Shown here: positions 1-8,394 of the stretch, piece by piece
Position numbering within the stretch: the first letter of the stretch is position 1
Layout of the letters: every line of letters starts with the position of its first letter
Assembly: GCA_016703895.1 (NCBI GenBank)
Contig: JADJBE010000008.1
Location: 66,492-130,491 of the forward strand
From: Pseudomonadota bacterium
Lineage (GTDB): Bacteria; Pseudomonadota; Gammaproteobacteria; Steroidobacterales; Steroidobacteraceae
Direction: 5' to 3'
Length of the DNA: 64,000 nt
Notes under the pieces: model-generated
What the model was told of the DNA's origin: nothing
Databases searched by the model: none
The model's input: the letters and a program-made list of their open reading frames with translations, nothing else
Made by a program: the position numbers and the translations under genes

Positions 1-123
1 CGAATGAATGCCTGTGTCCGCGCTTCCAATTCCAGTTCGCGATCGCTGCGCGCAAAATCTACCATCCCCGACTCCCGACTGTGAAACAGCCGCAAAACTA
101 CCATGCGAACCGCTGGCCCATGC

Positions 124-156
124 AAAAAAAAACGGGAGCAGCGTGAGCTGCTCCCG
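124..156 (-). terminator. Rho-independent terminator of the fasciclin gene
   Basis: Read on the minus strand, a perfect stem with arms CGGGAGCAGC and GCTGCTCCCG (plus-strand 133-156) is followed by a run of nine T (plus-strand A-run 124-132). It lies about 35 bases past the fasciclin stop codon. This is a textbook intrinsic terminator. Bases 1-123 hold no gene I can support. Confidence 0.9.
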
Positions 157-190
157 TCGCATCGAAGGTCGCGAAATAGGGCTGCTGGGA

Positions 191-700
191 CTAGTTAGGA
201 ATCAGCACCCGGTCGATCGCGTGAATGACGCCGTTGGAGGCATCGACATCGGCCGTGATACGGGCGTCGTTGACGCGCAGACGACCACGGACCAGCGCCG
301 TACGCAGGTCCTCGCCGCCGACGGTACCAACAGAACGTACGCGCTTGAGGGAGTTCTGATCCATGGCTTTGCCGGGGATCACGTGCAGACTCAGAATGCG
401 CACCAGCTTGTCCTTGTTCTCGGGCTGCAGCAACGCTGCGAGGTCTGCGGCTGGCAGTTTGCCGAATGCCTCATCCGTGGGCGCGAAAACGGTGAACGGC
501 CCTTTGCCGGCCAAAGTCTCACTGAGCCCAGCCGCTTCTAACGCTTTTACAAGAAACGTGAAGTTGCCGGCGTGCTTGGCGGTTGCCACGACATCGCCGC
601 TGCCTCGCGAGGCGCCGTCGGCCGCCAGCGTGGCGCCCGATACGGTCAATAGGGTGGTGGCTAGCAATACAGACAATGTAGAGGCGGCTTTGCGGTTCAT
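191..700 (-). CDS. Secreted fasciclin (FAS1) domain protein
   Basis: 169 residues: a Sec signal peptide (about 1-27, ending TLAADG) followed by one FAS1 domain. The diagnostic stretch GPFTVFAPTDEAF is at about 67-79, the H-box-like LHVIPGKAM at about 105-113 and the closing NGVIHAIDRVLIP at the C-terminus. FAS1 proteins are small periplasmic or surface proteins linked to adhesion, and single-domain bacterial forms are usually 150-200 residues, so this one is full length. It is divergent from the CarH-like regulator at 858 and shares a 157-bp upstream region with it, so light or B12 control through that regulator is possible, but this is inference. Confidence 0.9.
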   Translation of the reverse strand: MNRKAASTLSVLLATTLLTVSGATLAADGASRGSGDVVATAKHAGNFTFLVKALEAAGLSETLAGKGPFTVFAPTDEAFGKLPAADLAALLQPENKDKLVRILSLHVIPGKAMDQNSLKRVRSVGTVGGEDLRTALVRGRLRVNDARITADVDASNGVIHAIDRVLIPN

Positions 701-767
701 CTTTGTTAAGGCTCCATTGATCGATCGCTGCTGGGACTGATCGCCCGCGGCGCTAGTGGTTTTGAAC

Positions 768-776
768 GGGGGGGGG
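768..776. repeat. Nine-base poly-G tract between divergent promoters
   Basis: An uninterrupted run of nine G lies between the fasciclin start (700) and the CarH-like start (858). It is the longest mononucleotide run I noticed in the window. Such tracts are prone to slipped-strand length change, and here the tract would alter promoter spacing rather than a reading frame. Length variation between isolates is not shown. Confidence 0.6.
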
Positions 777-816
777 TATTCGACGACCTAGGATGACAAT
801 GATCCGCAAGTATGTC

Positions 817-845
817 AAGCTGTTGTACAGCTTGAAGCTATACAG
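817..845. promoter_or_regulatory. Palindrome and repeat, possible operator upstream of carH-like gene
   Basis: Bases 817-833 form the inverted repeat AAGCTG-TTGTA-CAGCTT. A related half-site, AAGCTATACAG, follows at 835-845, so TTGTACAG and CTATACAG recur 15 bases apart. The block ends 12 bases before the ATG at 858, overlapping the likely promoter and ribosome-binding region. MerR-type regulators of the CarH/LitR group bind TGTACA-like repeats at their own promoters, so autoregulation is a reasonable inference. Confidence 0.5.
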
Positions 846-857
846 AAGGTAAACAAG

Positions 858-1781
858 ATGTCCAGCCTGAACAGTCACACCAATCACTTCTCCATCAAGG
901 CCGTATCCCAGGCGACGGGTGTTTCCGTCGAGACGTTGCGGGCTTGGGAGCGCCGTTATGAAGTTGTAGCACCCAGTCGCGATGGGGCCGGTCGCCGCGC
1001 CTACAGTGCAACGGACGTGGCAAGACTGCGTCTGTTGCGGGCGGCAACCGAGCTTGGCCATACCATTAGCAAGATGGCGCCGCTCTCGGACAGTGAATTA
1101 GGCACGCTGATGCAACAATCAGTGGGCCAAGCGCGGCCTTTGTCGCGCTCGGCGCCGTTTGTCGAGCGCGCGCTGGAAGCAGCTGCCGCGTCTGACTCGA
1201 CTGGGGTCGAGGACATCCTGATTTCGCCGATCGCGCTGCTGCCACCCAGCGAAGTGGCGCACCACGTCATCGCGCCGCTGGTCCATGCGATTGGCGAGCG
1301 TTGGCACACCGGCCAGATCACCATTGCGCAGGAGCACATGGTGACCGACATTATCCGTCGGCTGGTGATCTCCGTGTCGCGAGGTTATCTACAGCGCGAA
1401 AACGCGCCGCGACTCGTGTTGGCAACGATGTCTGACGAGCGGCATGAACTCGGCATCCTGATGTGCGGCTGGTTGGCCGCGGCACGCCGGATTCGCACCC
1501 AATACCTCGGTATCGATTGTCCGCCGGCCGAAATCGCGCGCTTTGCCCGCGACGTCGACGCCAGTGCCGTGCTGATCAGCATCGTGTTTCCCGATGCGCT
1601 TGGCACGACCTCGAAACAATTGCACGAACTAGCGCGTGACCTGGACGAACACTGCGAAATCTGGCTGGGTGGTGCCGCTGCCAGCCTGCTTCCCACCGAA
1701 CAGCTCCCGCCACGCAGCGTGGTGCTGCCGACGGCATTTGACTTTGAACAACGACTCGACTTAATACCTCTGTCTGCTTGA
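858..1781 (+). CDS. CarH/LitR-like B12-dependent MerR photoreceptor regulator
   Basis: 307 residues. An N-terminal MerR helix-turn-helix (about 11-75, with VSVETLRAWERRYEV) is followed by a helical cap and a cobalamin-binding Rossmann domain. All the sequence marks of the CarH class are visible: a Wx9EH motif (W149...E159-H160), a His directly after the Trp (H150, equivalent to the light-state cobalt ligand), and an ExHxxG motif (E194-R-H196-E-L-G199) for the lower axial His. In this family adenosylcobalamin assembles a DNA-binding tetramer in the dark and light breaks it. No carotenoid or photolyase genes are nearby; the only adjacent candidate targets are itself, the fasciclin gene and the 1921 gene. 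The class is well supported; the targets are unknown. Confidence 0.88.
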   Translation: MSSLNSHTNHFSIKAVSQATGVSVETLRAWERRYEVVAPSRDGAGRRAYSATDVARLRLLRAATELGHTISKMAPLSDSELGTLMQQSVGQARPLSRSAPFVERALEAAAASDSTGVEDILISPIALLPPSEVAHHVIAPLVHAIGERWHTGQITIAQEHMVTDIIRRLVISVSRGYLQRENAPRLVLATMSDERHELGILMCGWLAAARRIRTQYLGIDCPPAEIARFARDVDASAVLISIVFPDALGTTSKQLHELARDLDEHCEIWLGGAAASLLPTEQLPPRSVVLPTAFDFEQRLDLIPLSA

Positions 1782-1920
1782 GAGAGCTGTTGCAGTTTCC
1801 GTACGTCGGTTTTTGGCGACCTTGGCGACTAACAGCCTGCCGAGTCAACCTGCGTGCCAGTTGAGCGTTGAACACAGCTAGCCGCAGGGCAAGCGCAGGC
1901 TCGGTAGTCAGGGAGGCAAC

Positions 1921-3720
1921 ATGGTTGGTTCACGTTCAATAATTGCAGCATTGCTGCTGGCGAGTTTGTCACTCGTGTCCGGCTGCGGTGGCGGCGGCGA
2001 GTCCAGTGATCCGCCGCCGGTGAGCAATCCGCCACCCGTGGCGCCGCCAGTCACCCCGCCGGTGACACCGCCGGTGACGCCGCCCGTGACACCGCCCGTG
2101 ACACTGCCGGCTGTCAGCAAAGCCGAGGCGTTTCGCTTTCTGAATCAGGCAACGTTCGGTGCGACCGAGGCGGATGCAACCGCGCTGATAGCCCTGGGCA
2201 ACTCGAGCACTGCCTACGCGCAGTGGATCGATAGCCAACTGGGTAAGCCTGTCTCGCTACAGCTGCCGGCGGTCAAGGCGGCCTACGACGCGCTGCCCCG
2301 CCCGATCAACAACATTGGCCAGTTACAAAACAACCGCGTCGACGCGTGGTATGACCACGCCCTGACAGCCGATGATCAGTTGCGCCAGCGCGTTGCCTGG
2401 GCTCTGTCACAGATCGTGGTGATCGGTCAGTCGCCCTTGCAGGGTCTGCCATATGCAACAACCGACTACTACGACATGCTGGCGCGCAACGCGTTTGCTA
2501 ACTATCGTAAGTTGTTGGAAGACGTCACGCTGCATCCGGCGATGGGCACTTACCTGTCCATGTTGGGCAACCGCAAGCCGAACGCCGCACTCAATATCCG
2601 CCCGGATGAGAACTACGCCCGCGAAGTGATGCAGTTGTTTGCGATCGGGCTCGTGCGCCTGAATCCCGATGGTTCCACCATGCTCGATTCGCAGAGCCAG
2701 CCGATCCCTACCTACGACCAGTCGGTCATCGAGGGCTTTGCGCACGTCTTTACAGGCTGGCGCTGGGCTGGCGGAACCAATTTCAATAACGCTCGCTCGA
2801 CGCTCGACACGCAAGTTCAGCCGATGCAGGCGTACCCGGAGCAGCACGACGTCGGCGCGAAGAAGATCCTGTCGTATCCGGGCGCCGTGATGACGCAGAT
2901 ACCGGCGCGCAACCCGGCGCAACCGGAGGAAGATCTGCGCAACGCGCTTGATAGCCTGTTCAACCATCCCAACGTCGGCCCGTTCATTGCCAAACAACTC
3001 ATTCAGCGCTTGGTAACCAGCAACCCCACACCTGCCTACGTCCAGCGCGCGACTCAGGTCTTCAATAGCAACGCGCAGGGTGTGCGTGGCGACCTGGGCG
3101 CGGTGGTCAAGGCGATCCTGCTCGATTCCGAGGCTCGCAGTGCGCCGCTCAACGAAGCAGCCGGCAAAATGCAGGAGCCGTTGCTGCGCGTCACCCAGCT
3201 GTGGCGCGCCTATGACGCCAAGGCCGCGAGCGGCCGCTACACGCCTGGTTTCAATGCCGGCTCCACGCTCGCACAGGGCCCGTTGCAATCCCCATCGGTA
3301 TTCAACTATTACAGTCCGTTCTTTGCCCCCGCCGGTGAAATTGCGGCCAGCAATCTGGTGGCGCCCGAATTGCAGCTCGCGACCGAGTATCAGAACGCGG
3401 TTGTTACCAACTTCTTCTACTCGCAGGCGTTCTTTCGCAATAACGTGTCTTACACGGGCACCAACACCAATACGATCCTGATCAATATCGACGAGGAAGT
3501 CGCATTGGCCGATAACCCTGCGCAACTCGTCACCAGGATCGCTGACAAATTGCTGGGCGGCGAGATCTCGACGCCGCTGCGCACTGAAGCGCAGGCGCTG
3601 GCCAACCGCATTACCTTGAACGGTACGACGCCGCAGGCCCTGCTCACTCAGAAAGGCCAGCGCGTATCTGAAGCGCTTTGGTTGATCTCATCATCCCCCG
3701 AATACGCGTTGCAGCGCTAG
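1921..3720 (+). CDS. DUF1800 family lipoprotein
   Basis: 599 residues with a lipoprotein signal (lipobox LVSGC, Cys about 22), a Gly/Ser/Pro-rich linker containing a VTPP repeat, and a long DUF1800 domain starting near residue 65 (FLNQATFGATEADATAL). Further DUF1800-like stretches are LRQRVAWALSQI, ENYAREVMQLFAIGL and FTGWRW. A GGGAGG ribosome site precedes the ATG. It is followed 14 bases later by a DUF1501 gene, the usual partner. The pair is common in Proteobacteria and Planctomycetes and probably acts outside the inner membrane; its biochemical role is not established. Confidence concerns the family, not the function. Confidence 0.9.
   Translation: MVGSRSIIAALLLASLSLVSGCGGGGESSDPPPVSNPPPVAPPVTPPVTPPVTPPVTPPVTLPAVSKAEAFRFLNQATFGATEADATALIALGNSSTAYAQWIDSQLGKPVSLQLPAVKAAYDALPRPINNIGQLQNNRVDAWYDHALTADDQLRQRVAWALSQIVVIGQSPLQGLPYATTDYYDMLARNAFANYRKLLEDVTLHPAMGTYLSMLGNRKPNAALNIRPDENYAREVMQLFAIGLVRLNPDGSTMLDSQSQPIPTYDQSVIEGFAHVFTGWRWAGGTNFNNARSTLDTQVQPMQAYPEQHDVGAKKILSYPGAVMTQIPARNPAQPEEDLRNALDSLFNHPNVGPFIAKQLIQRLVTSNPTPAYVQRATQVFNSNAQGVRGDLGAVVKAILLDSEARSAPLNEAAGKMQEPLLRVTQLWRAYDAKAASGRYTPGFNAGSTLAQGPLQSPSVFNYYSPFFAPAGEIAASNLVAPELQLATEYQNAVVTNFFYSQAFFRNNVSYTGTNTNTILINIDEEVALADNPAQLVTRIADKLLGGEISTPLRTEAQALANRITLNGTTPQALLTQKGQRVSEALWLISSSPEYALQR
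2047..2106 (+). repeat. Tandem Val-Thr-Pro-Pro coding repeat
   Basis: Five imperfect 12-base copies encoding VTPP or PVTP units sit in the linker just after the lipoprotein Cys of the DUF1800 protein. Copies differ mainly at third codon positions. It is probably an unstructured spacer between the membrane anchor and the folded domain. Confidence 0.85.
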
Positions 3721-3734
3721 CCAGGAGTCAGGCA

Positions 3735-5156
3735 ATGGATAGCATCACTCGTCGAAAGTTTCTGCGCGCGGCCGCTGCCGGCGGCACTGCCTATGCGATG
3801 GCTCACACGCCCGGCGTCAGCTTCGCGCAGATGGCCGGTGGCGGTGCGCTCCCGGGTTATAAGGCACTTGTCTGCATCTTTCTGTTCGGTGGCAATGATT
3901 CATGGAATGCGCTCGTGCCACACAGTCAGGCCGAATACGATGTCTATGCCGCGACTCGCGGCGGCTCGCAATCGACTGGTGGGCTGGCGGTCGATCGCAG
4001 TGCGTTGCTACCACTGAATCTTGCGACAGCTGATCCGCGCGGCTGGCAGTATGGCCTACATCCGGCGATGACTGGCCTTGCCAGCCTGTTCAATGCTGGT
4101 CGAGCGGCGGCGGTGGCGAACATCGCGCCGCTGATACGGCCGACCACGCTTGAGCAGTATCGCAACAAGTCGGTCGAGTTGCCGCCACAGATCTTTTCCC
4201 ACAACGACCAGCAGGACCAGTGGCTTTCGCTGCGCGGGCAGTCACCGTCGAAATCCGGCTGGGCCGGGCGCATTGCCGACGTACTGGCCGGCAACCTCGG
4301 CGCGCAACAAACGCCGATGAATATCTCGCTCGCCGGACAGACGCTGTTCCAGACTGGTGAACAGAGCATTCCTTACACGATGGGCAGTGGCGGCCCGGTG
4401 ACATTTTCCGGGTTTGGCAACACCGGCCAAGCGCTGGCGCGCCGCACCGCGTTCGCCAATGTCCTCAACGCCAGCTATAGTTCAGTCTATGCGCGCGGCT
4501 ATGCGACTGTGCAGAAGCGGGCGTTGCAGCAGGCCGAAAATATCAACTCGGCCCTGAATCCAACGCCACCGCTGCCGGACCTTGTCGCTCTGCCTAACAA
4601 CCCAGCCACACCACTGTCTGGACTCGCCACGCAGCTGAGGACTGTGGCCAAGATGATTGCGGCGCGGGATGCGCTCGATATGTCGCGGCAGGTGTTTTTC
4701 GTCTCGACCGGCGGTTTTGATACCCACGACGACCAGAATGAAAATCAGCCGGGGCTGCTCGGTGTCGTTAGCGATGCCATGAAGCGCTTCTATGACGCAA
4801 CGGTCGAGCTTGGTATCGCGCAGAACGTCGTGACATTCACGCAGTCGGACTTCGGCCGCACACTAACGTCCAATGGTGATGGTACAGACCACGCCTGGGG
4901 AGGCGTGCAGTTCGTTGCCGGTGGCCCGGTGCAGGGGGGGCGTATCGTCGGCACCTACCCACTGCTCAAAGTGGGTGCCATACGCGCGACCGATGGTGCC
5001 GATGATGTCGGCGCAGGTCGGTTTATCCCGACGCTGTCGTCTGATCAATACGCCGCAACCTTGGCGCGCTGGTTTGGTGTCAGCGATGGCAATTTGGTGA
5101 GGATTGCACCGGCGATCAACAACTTCAGTCAGCGGGATCTCGGTTTTCTGGTTTGA
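3735..5156 (+). CDS. DUF1501 family protein, Tat-exported
   Basis: 473 residues from the ATG at 3735. I prefer this start to the upstream in-frame one at 3678 because the latter overlaps the DUF1800 gene, an AGGAG box sits about 8 bases before 3735, and the Tat signal begins there (SITRRKFLRAAAAG). The body is DUF1501, an alkaline-phosphatase/sulfatase-like fold: LFGGNDSWNALVP at about 50-62, FFVSTGGFDTHDDQ and FTQSDFGRT near 330-375, and GTDHAWGG just after. Co-oriented with and 14 bases after its DUF1800 partner. The 3' end overlaps the convergent gene at 5125 by 32 bases. The substrate is unknown. Confidence 0.9.
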   Translation: MDSITRRKFLRAAAAGGTAYAMAHTPGVSFAQMAGGGALPGYKALVCIFLFGGNDSWNALVPHSQAEYDVYAATRGGSQSTGGLAVDRSALLPLNLATADPRGWQYGLHPAMTGLASLFNAGRAAAVANIAPLIRPTTLEQYRNKSVELPPQIFSHNDQQDQWLSLRGQSPSKSGWAGRIADVLAGNLGAQQTPMNISLAGQTLFQTGEQSIPYTMGSGGPVTFSGFGNTGQALARRTAFANVLNASYSSVYARGYATVQKRALQQAENINSALNPTPPLPDLVALPNNPATPLSGLATQLRTVAKMIAARDALDMSRQVFFVSTGGFDTHDDQNENQPGLLGVVSDAMKRFYDATVELGIAQNVVTFTQSDFGRTLTSNGDGTDHAWGGVQFVAGGPVQGGRIVGTYPLLKVGAIRATDGADDVGAGRFIPTLSSDQYAATLARWFGVSDGNLVRIAPAINNFSQRDLGFLV

Positions 5157-5754
5157 GGGCGCCGGCTTCAATCTGGCGCGCAAGTAGTATGACGGCGGCG
5201 GGGATACCCTGACTGTCAGCGTCGTAACTAGGCGACTGACGAGTCGGTAGTCGGCTGCTGGAGATACCACAGTGGTAGGTTGCGCGGCCGGCGCGTAGCC
5301 TGATGTCGTCCGCTGCCGCGAGCCTCGTGCCGCTTGCCTGATCGCGTAGCGTATAGCTGTCAACTTGGGTCTGAAACCAGCGTGAGTTTTCCCGCAGTCG
5401 CGAATCCTTGCTGACCGATACGGTCACACCGTCGCGCACCGCTGCGAGGCTAGCGCTTGCAATTCGCGGTTCGGCGTAGGCAAGGCACAGTGGCTTTAGA
5501 TGCGCCGCACCACTCCAGGCCCATAACGTCGCAAAGGCGAACGGCAGAGCTGGTAACAACAGTAGCAATGCTGCGATACGGAAAAGTCGATGCCGTGCGA
5601 GACGTGAGCGCCACTGTGCTGGCAGCAGATCGGCGGCTGCAAAAAGGGCGATCGACAGCGGGACCGCCGCTAGAACGGCGACAATCGCCCCTAGTGCGAG
5701 ATCGTTCACAGTGGGGGCGTTCCAGCTTGGACAGCGAGCGGGGACATAATGCAC
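5125..5754 (-). CDS. Hypothetical protein with two membrane segments
   Basis: 209 residues. Two hydrophobic helices (about 17-42 and 62-85) are followed by a soluble, presumably periplasmic, domain of about 120 residues with two Cys (one in PLCLAYAEP, one in TYHCGIS). I do not recognise the family. The gene converges on the DUF1501 gene and overlaps its last 32 bases. Its start abuts the divergent lipoprotein gene, so promoters must be interleaved there. The ORF is long and codon use looks normal, so I think it is real. Confidence 0.6.
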   Translation of the reverse strand: MHYVPARCPSWNAPTVNDLALGAIVAVLAAVPLSIALFAAADLLPAQWRSRLARHRLFRIAALLLLLPALPFAFATLWAWSGAAHLKPLCLAYAEPRIASASLAAVRDGVTVSVSKDSRLRENSRWFQTQVDSYTLRDQASGTRLAAADDIRLRAGRATYHCGISSSRLPTRQSPSYDADSQGIPAAVILLARQIEAGALKPENRDPAD

Positions 5755-5826
5755 AAGACTGTACGTGAAATCGCTGCCGGTCGGAATTTCGCTGCTGCGA
5801 GCGGGCGATCTGGCAGCGGACGTGGC

Positions 5827-8394
5827 ATGCTTCGCACTATGAGAGCCGCGTTGTTATCAAAATTGCATGGATCGCTGTCAGCTTGGCTTGCGACTCTGTT
5901 AGTCATGAGCTTGTTGACCCTGTCCGCCTGCACGGGTGTCGGTGGTGGTGGTGGTGACGAAGAGGCGATCGGCAATAACCCGCCGCGTATCACGTCATTG
6001 TCTTTCACGGTGGCGCGTGGCGCCACCTTGAACGGACAGTTGGTGGCGACCGATCTCGACGGCGGGCCGCTCGTGTTCGCGGTGATCGCGAGCACTACCA
6101 ATGGCACGCTGGCTGTCCAGCCCAGCGGTGCGTTTACCTATACGCCAAACGCCAACTTTACGGGTCCGGATACCTTTGTGGCGCGCGTCACCGATCCGCC
6201 AGGCGCGGCGACGTCGGCCACCGTCACGATCACGGTTACCGCGCCAGTCAACCGCGCACCGACGCTAACGACCACGACGTTCACCGTGCAGGCGGGCATG
6301 ACGCTGAACGGCCAACTGATCGGCGTCGACCCGGAGGGTGGCGCCGTGACGTTCGCAGTGGTCACGACGACCGCGAATGGCACGTTGGTGCTGCAGCCCA
6401 CCGGCGCGTTCACCTACACACCGAATGCCGGCTTCACCGGGCCTGATCCATTTACCGTCAGGCTCACGGACCCGCAGGGGACGGCCTTCACCGGCACGGT
6501 GACCATTACGGTCACCGCCGCGCCCAATACGCCGCCCACCTTGACCTCAACCGCGTTCACGGTGGTCAGCGACCGGCCGTACAACGGGCAGCTGACGGCC
6601 ACTGATCTTGAGAACAACCTGCCGATCACCTTCGCGCGTGAGAGCAATCCGGCGAACGGCACGGTCACGGTGGCAGCTGATGGTACGTTCACCTATACGC
6701 CCAACGCCGCGTTTGTTGGTACAGACACGTTTCAGGTGCGGGTGACTGATGCACTCGGCGCCTCGAGCGTCGGCACCGTGACCATGACGGTTACCGCCAA
6801 CCGGGCGCCGGTCGCAGTCGACGATGAATTCACCTATCCGACCGGCAGCGAGGTGACGCTGCCAGTAACTGACAATGACAGCGACCCGGACAACGATCCG
6901 CTGACGGTCGAGATTCAAGGTACGCCGTTCGGTGGCACCGCCACGGTTGTCGGTGGCACCTCGATCCGCTTTCAACTGCCGGTCCCCAACTTCCAGGGCT
7001 TCGTGCGCGCGCAGTACCTGGTTCGCGATCCCGGCGGTCTCGCATCCAACATCGCGACAGCGGTCGCATTCGTCGGTACGCCGCCGTTTCAGATCGCCTG
7101 GCTCGGCGACGAGTTTACCGCTGGCACTAATGAGCTGGCGCTGGCCGACTTGTTAGTGCCGCCGCGCCGTGTGAATGGGCCGCTGGCATCCGGCAGTGTC
7201 GATCGATTTATTGTGGCCGACAACGCGAGTACCTTCGCATACACGGTTGGCAACCGGCAGGCGTTCTTTGCGACGGCCGCCGCGCTGGGTACCGGCAACC
7301 CGCTCTATGGGCCAATCGTTGCACCATCGCAGCACGTACGAACGACCGTGAGTGCCGACGGCGCGCGCATCTGCTCTACCTACTTTGATTCCGGCGGTGC
7401 CGGTACCTTCCGCAGTTTCGTGTTTGCTACGGCGAGTCCGGGCGCCGGCACAACAGTAGCCACAACCAACCATCCGATTTGCTTTGAGTTTTCCCCCGCT
7501 GGCAGCGATCTCCTGTTTCTGGGGCAGTCCGCGGCAGTGGGCACGGACCCTGCCATCTACCGCGCAACCGCTGCCGCGCCCAGTACGCAGACACGTCTGA
7601 CGCGGCCGACGGGCTTCTACACCGACGGCGGTTGGCAGACCGACCAGGTATTTGTGGCGCCGGATTTCTCACGCGTACTTTTCCGCCAGACGCGCGCGTC
7701 GAACAATCTGCGCGCTGTCTATGAACTCACCATCGCCAATCCGCAGAATGAGTCTCTGCTGAGCGAGGAGTTCACGGGCTTCGGTCGGCCGGTGGCGTCG
7801 CGCGACCGCAATCGGATCACGTTTGCCACGGCCACAGCCAGCCCGGAGATCTACGGCTACGACCGCGTCGCGCCGCAGAGCCGCGTAACGCTCTATCCGG
7901 GTGGTCCGAATCTCGCGCCCACGATCCCGGTGTTTGCCAATGACGGCTCTCGCGTCGCGTTCGTCGAGCAGGATCTTGCGAACTTCGGCACGCCGCCAGT
8001 ACTTTGCGATACCGCTTTCGTCGGGCCCTTTGGCTGCACCTCGCTGCTAACAGGGTATTTCATCAACTCGACGGGTCTGCAATACGACGCCAACGGTTCG
8101 TCCATCCTGTTCGCTGGCTTGCAGACCAGCGGTGACTTCCGTCTGCTGGAGCTACCGCGCAACACCCCGGGTGTACCGACCACCCTGTCGCCGAACGCAC
8201 TATTCACGCCTCCCAGCCACCAGTTCGCACAAACCGACGATTCGGCCGTGATCGCGGTGGCGCTGCGTGCGACGGCCACAGGCCCGTTGCAGGTTTACTT
8301 GATCAACCGCGCGGTGCCGGGCGAAGCGCTGCTGATCAGCAATGCAGGCGCGGCCAGCATCGCGGCCAGTTCGATTCGCTTTGTCGCGCGCTAA
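5827..8394 (+). CDS. Large lipoprotein with Ig/cadherin-like repeats and a beta-propeller-like C-terminus
   Basis: About 855 residues from the ATG at 5827, preceded by GGACG; an ATG at 5839 or the longer start at 5749 is possible. A lipobox (LTLSAC) is followed by a Gly-rich linker. Then come three repeats of about 95 residues of the Big_9/VCBS-like type, each with a GTFTYTPNA-like core, and a cadherin-like domain (APVAVDDEF, DNDSDPDNDPLTV). The C-terminal 420 residues resemble TolB/WD40-like propeller blades. Probably a surface-exposed adhesin or scaffold. Its stop TAA (8392-8394) interlocks with the TAG of the convergent SulP gene. Confidence 0.8.
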   Translation: MLRTMRAALLSKLHGSLSAWLATLLVMSLLTLSACTGVGGGGGDEEAIGNNPPRITSLSFTVARGATLNGQLVATDLDGGPLVFAVIASTTNGTLAVQPSGAFTYTPNANFTGPDTFVARVTDPPGAATSATVTITVTAPVNRAPTLTTTTFTVQAGMTLNGQLIGVDPEGGAVTFAVVTTTANGTLVLQPTGAFTYTPNAGFTGPDPFTVRLTDPQGTAFTGTVTITVTAAPNTPPTLTSTAFTVVSDRPYNGQLTATDLENNLPITFARESNPANGTVTVAADGTFTYTPNAAFVGTDTFQVRVTDALGASSVGTVTMTVTANRAPVAVDDEFTYPTGSEVTLPVTDNDSDPDNDPLTVEIQGTPFGGTATVVGGTSIRFQLPVPNFQGFVRAQYLVRDPGGLASNIATAVAFVGTPPFQIAWLGDEFTAGTNELALADLLVPPRRVNGPLASGSVDRFIVADNASTFAYTVGNRQAFFATAAALGTGNPLYGPIVAPSQHVRTTVSADGARICSTYFDSGGAGTFRSFVFATASPGAGTTVATTNHPICFEFSPAGSDLLFLGQSAAVGTDPAIYRATAAAPSTQTRLTRPTGFYTDGGWQTDQVFVAPDFSRVLFRQTRASNNLRAVYELTIANPQNESLLSEEFTGFGRPVASRDRNRITFATATASPEIYGYDRVAPQSRVTLYPGGPNLAPTIPVFANDGSRVAFVEQDLANFGTPPVLCDTAFVGPFGCTSLLTGYFINSTGLQYDANGSSILFAGLQTSGDFRLLELPRNTPGVPTTLSPNALFTPPSHQFAQTDDSAVIAVALRATATGPLQVYLINRAVPGEALLISNAGAASIAASSIRFVAR

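Noticed and set aside
2407..3525. Long antisense ORF of 372 codons inside the DUF1800 gene
   Set aside because: Arg/Val-rich composition typical of a high-GC shadow frame, no ribosome site and no recognisable domain; the plus-strand DUF1800 protein is clearly real.
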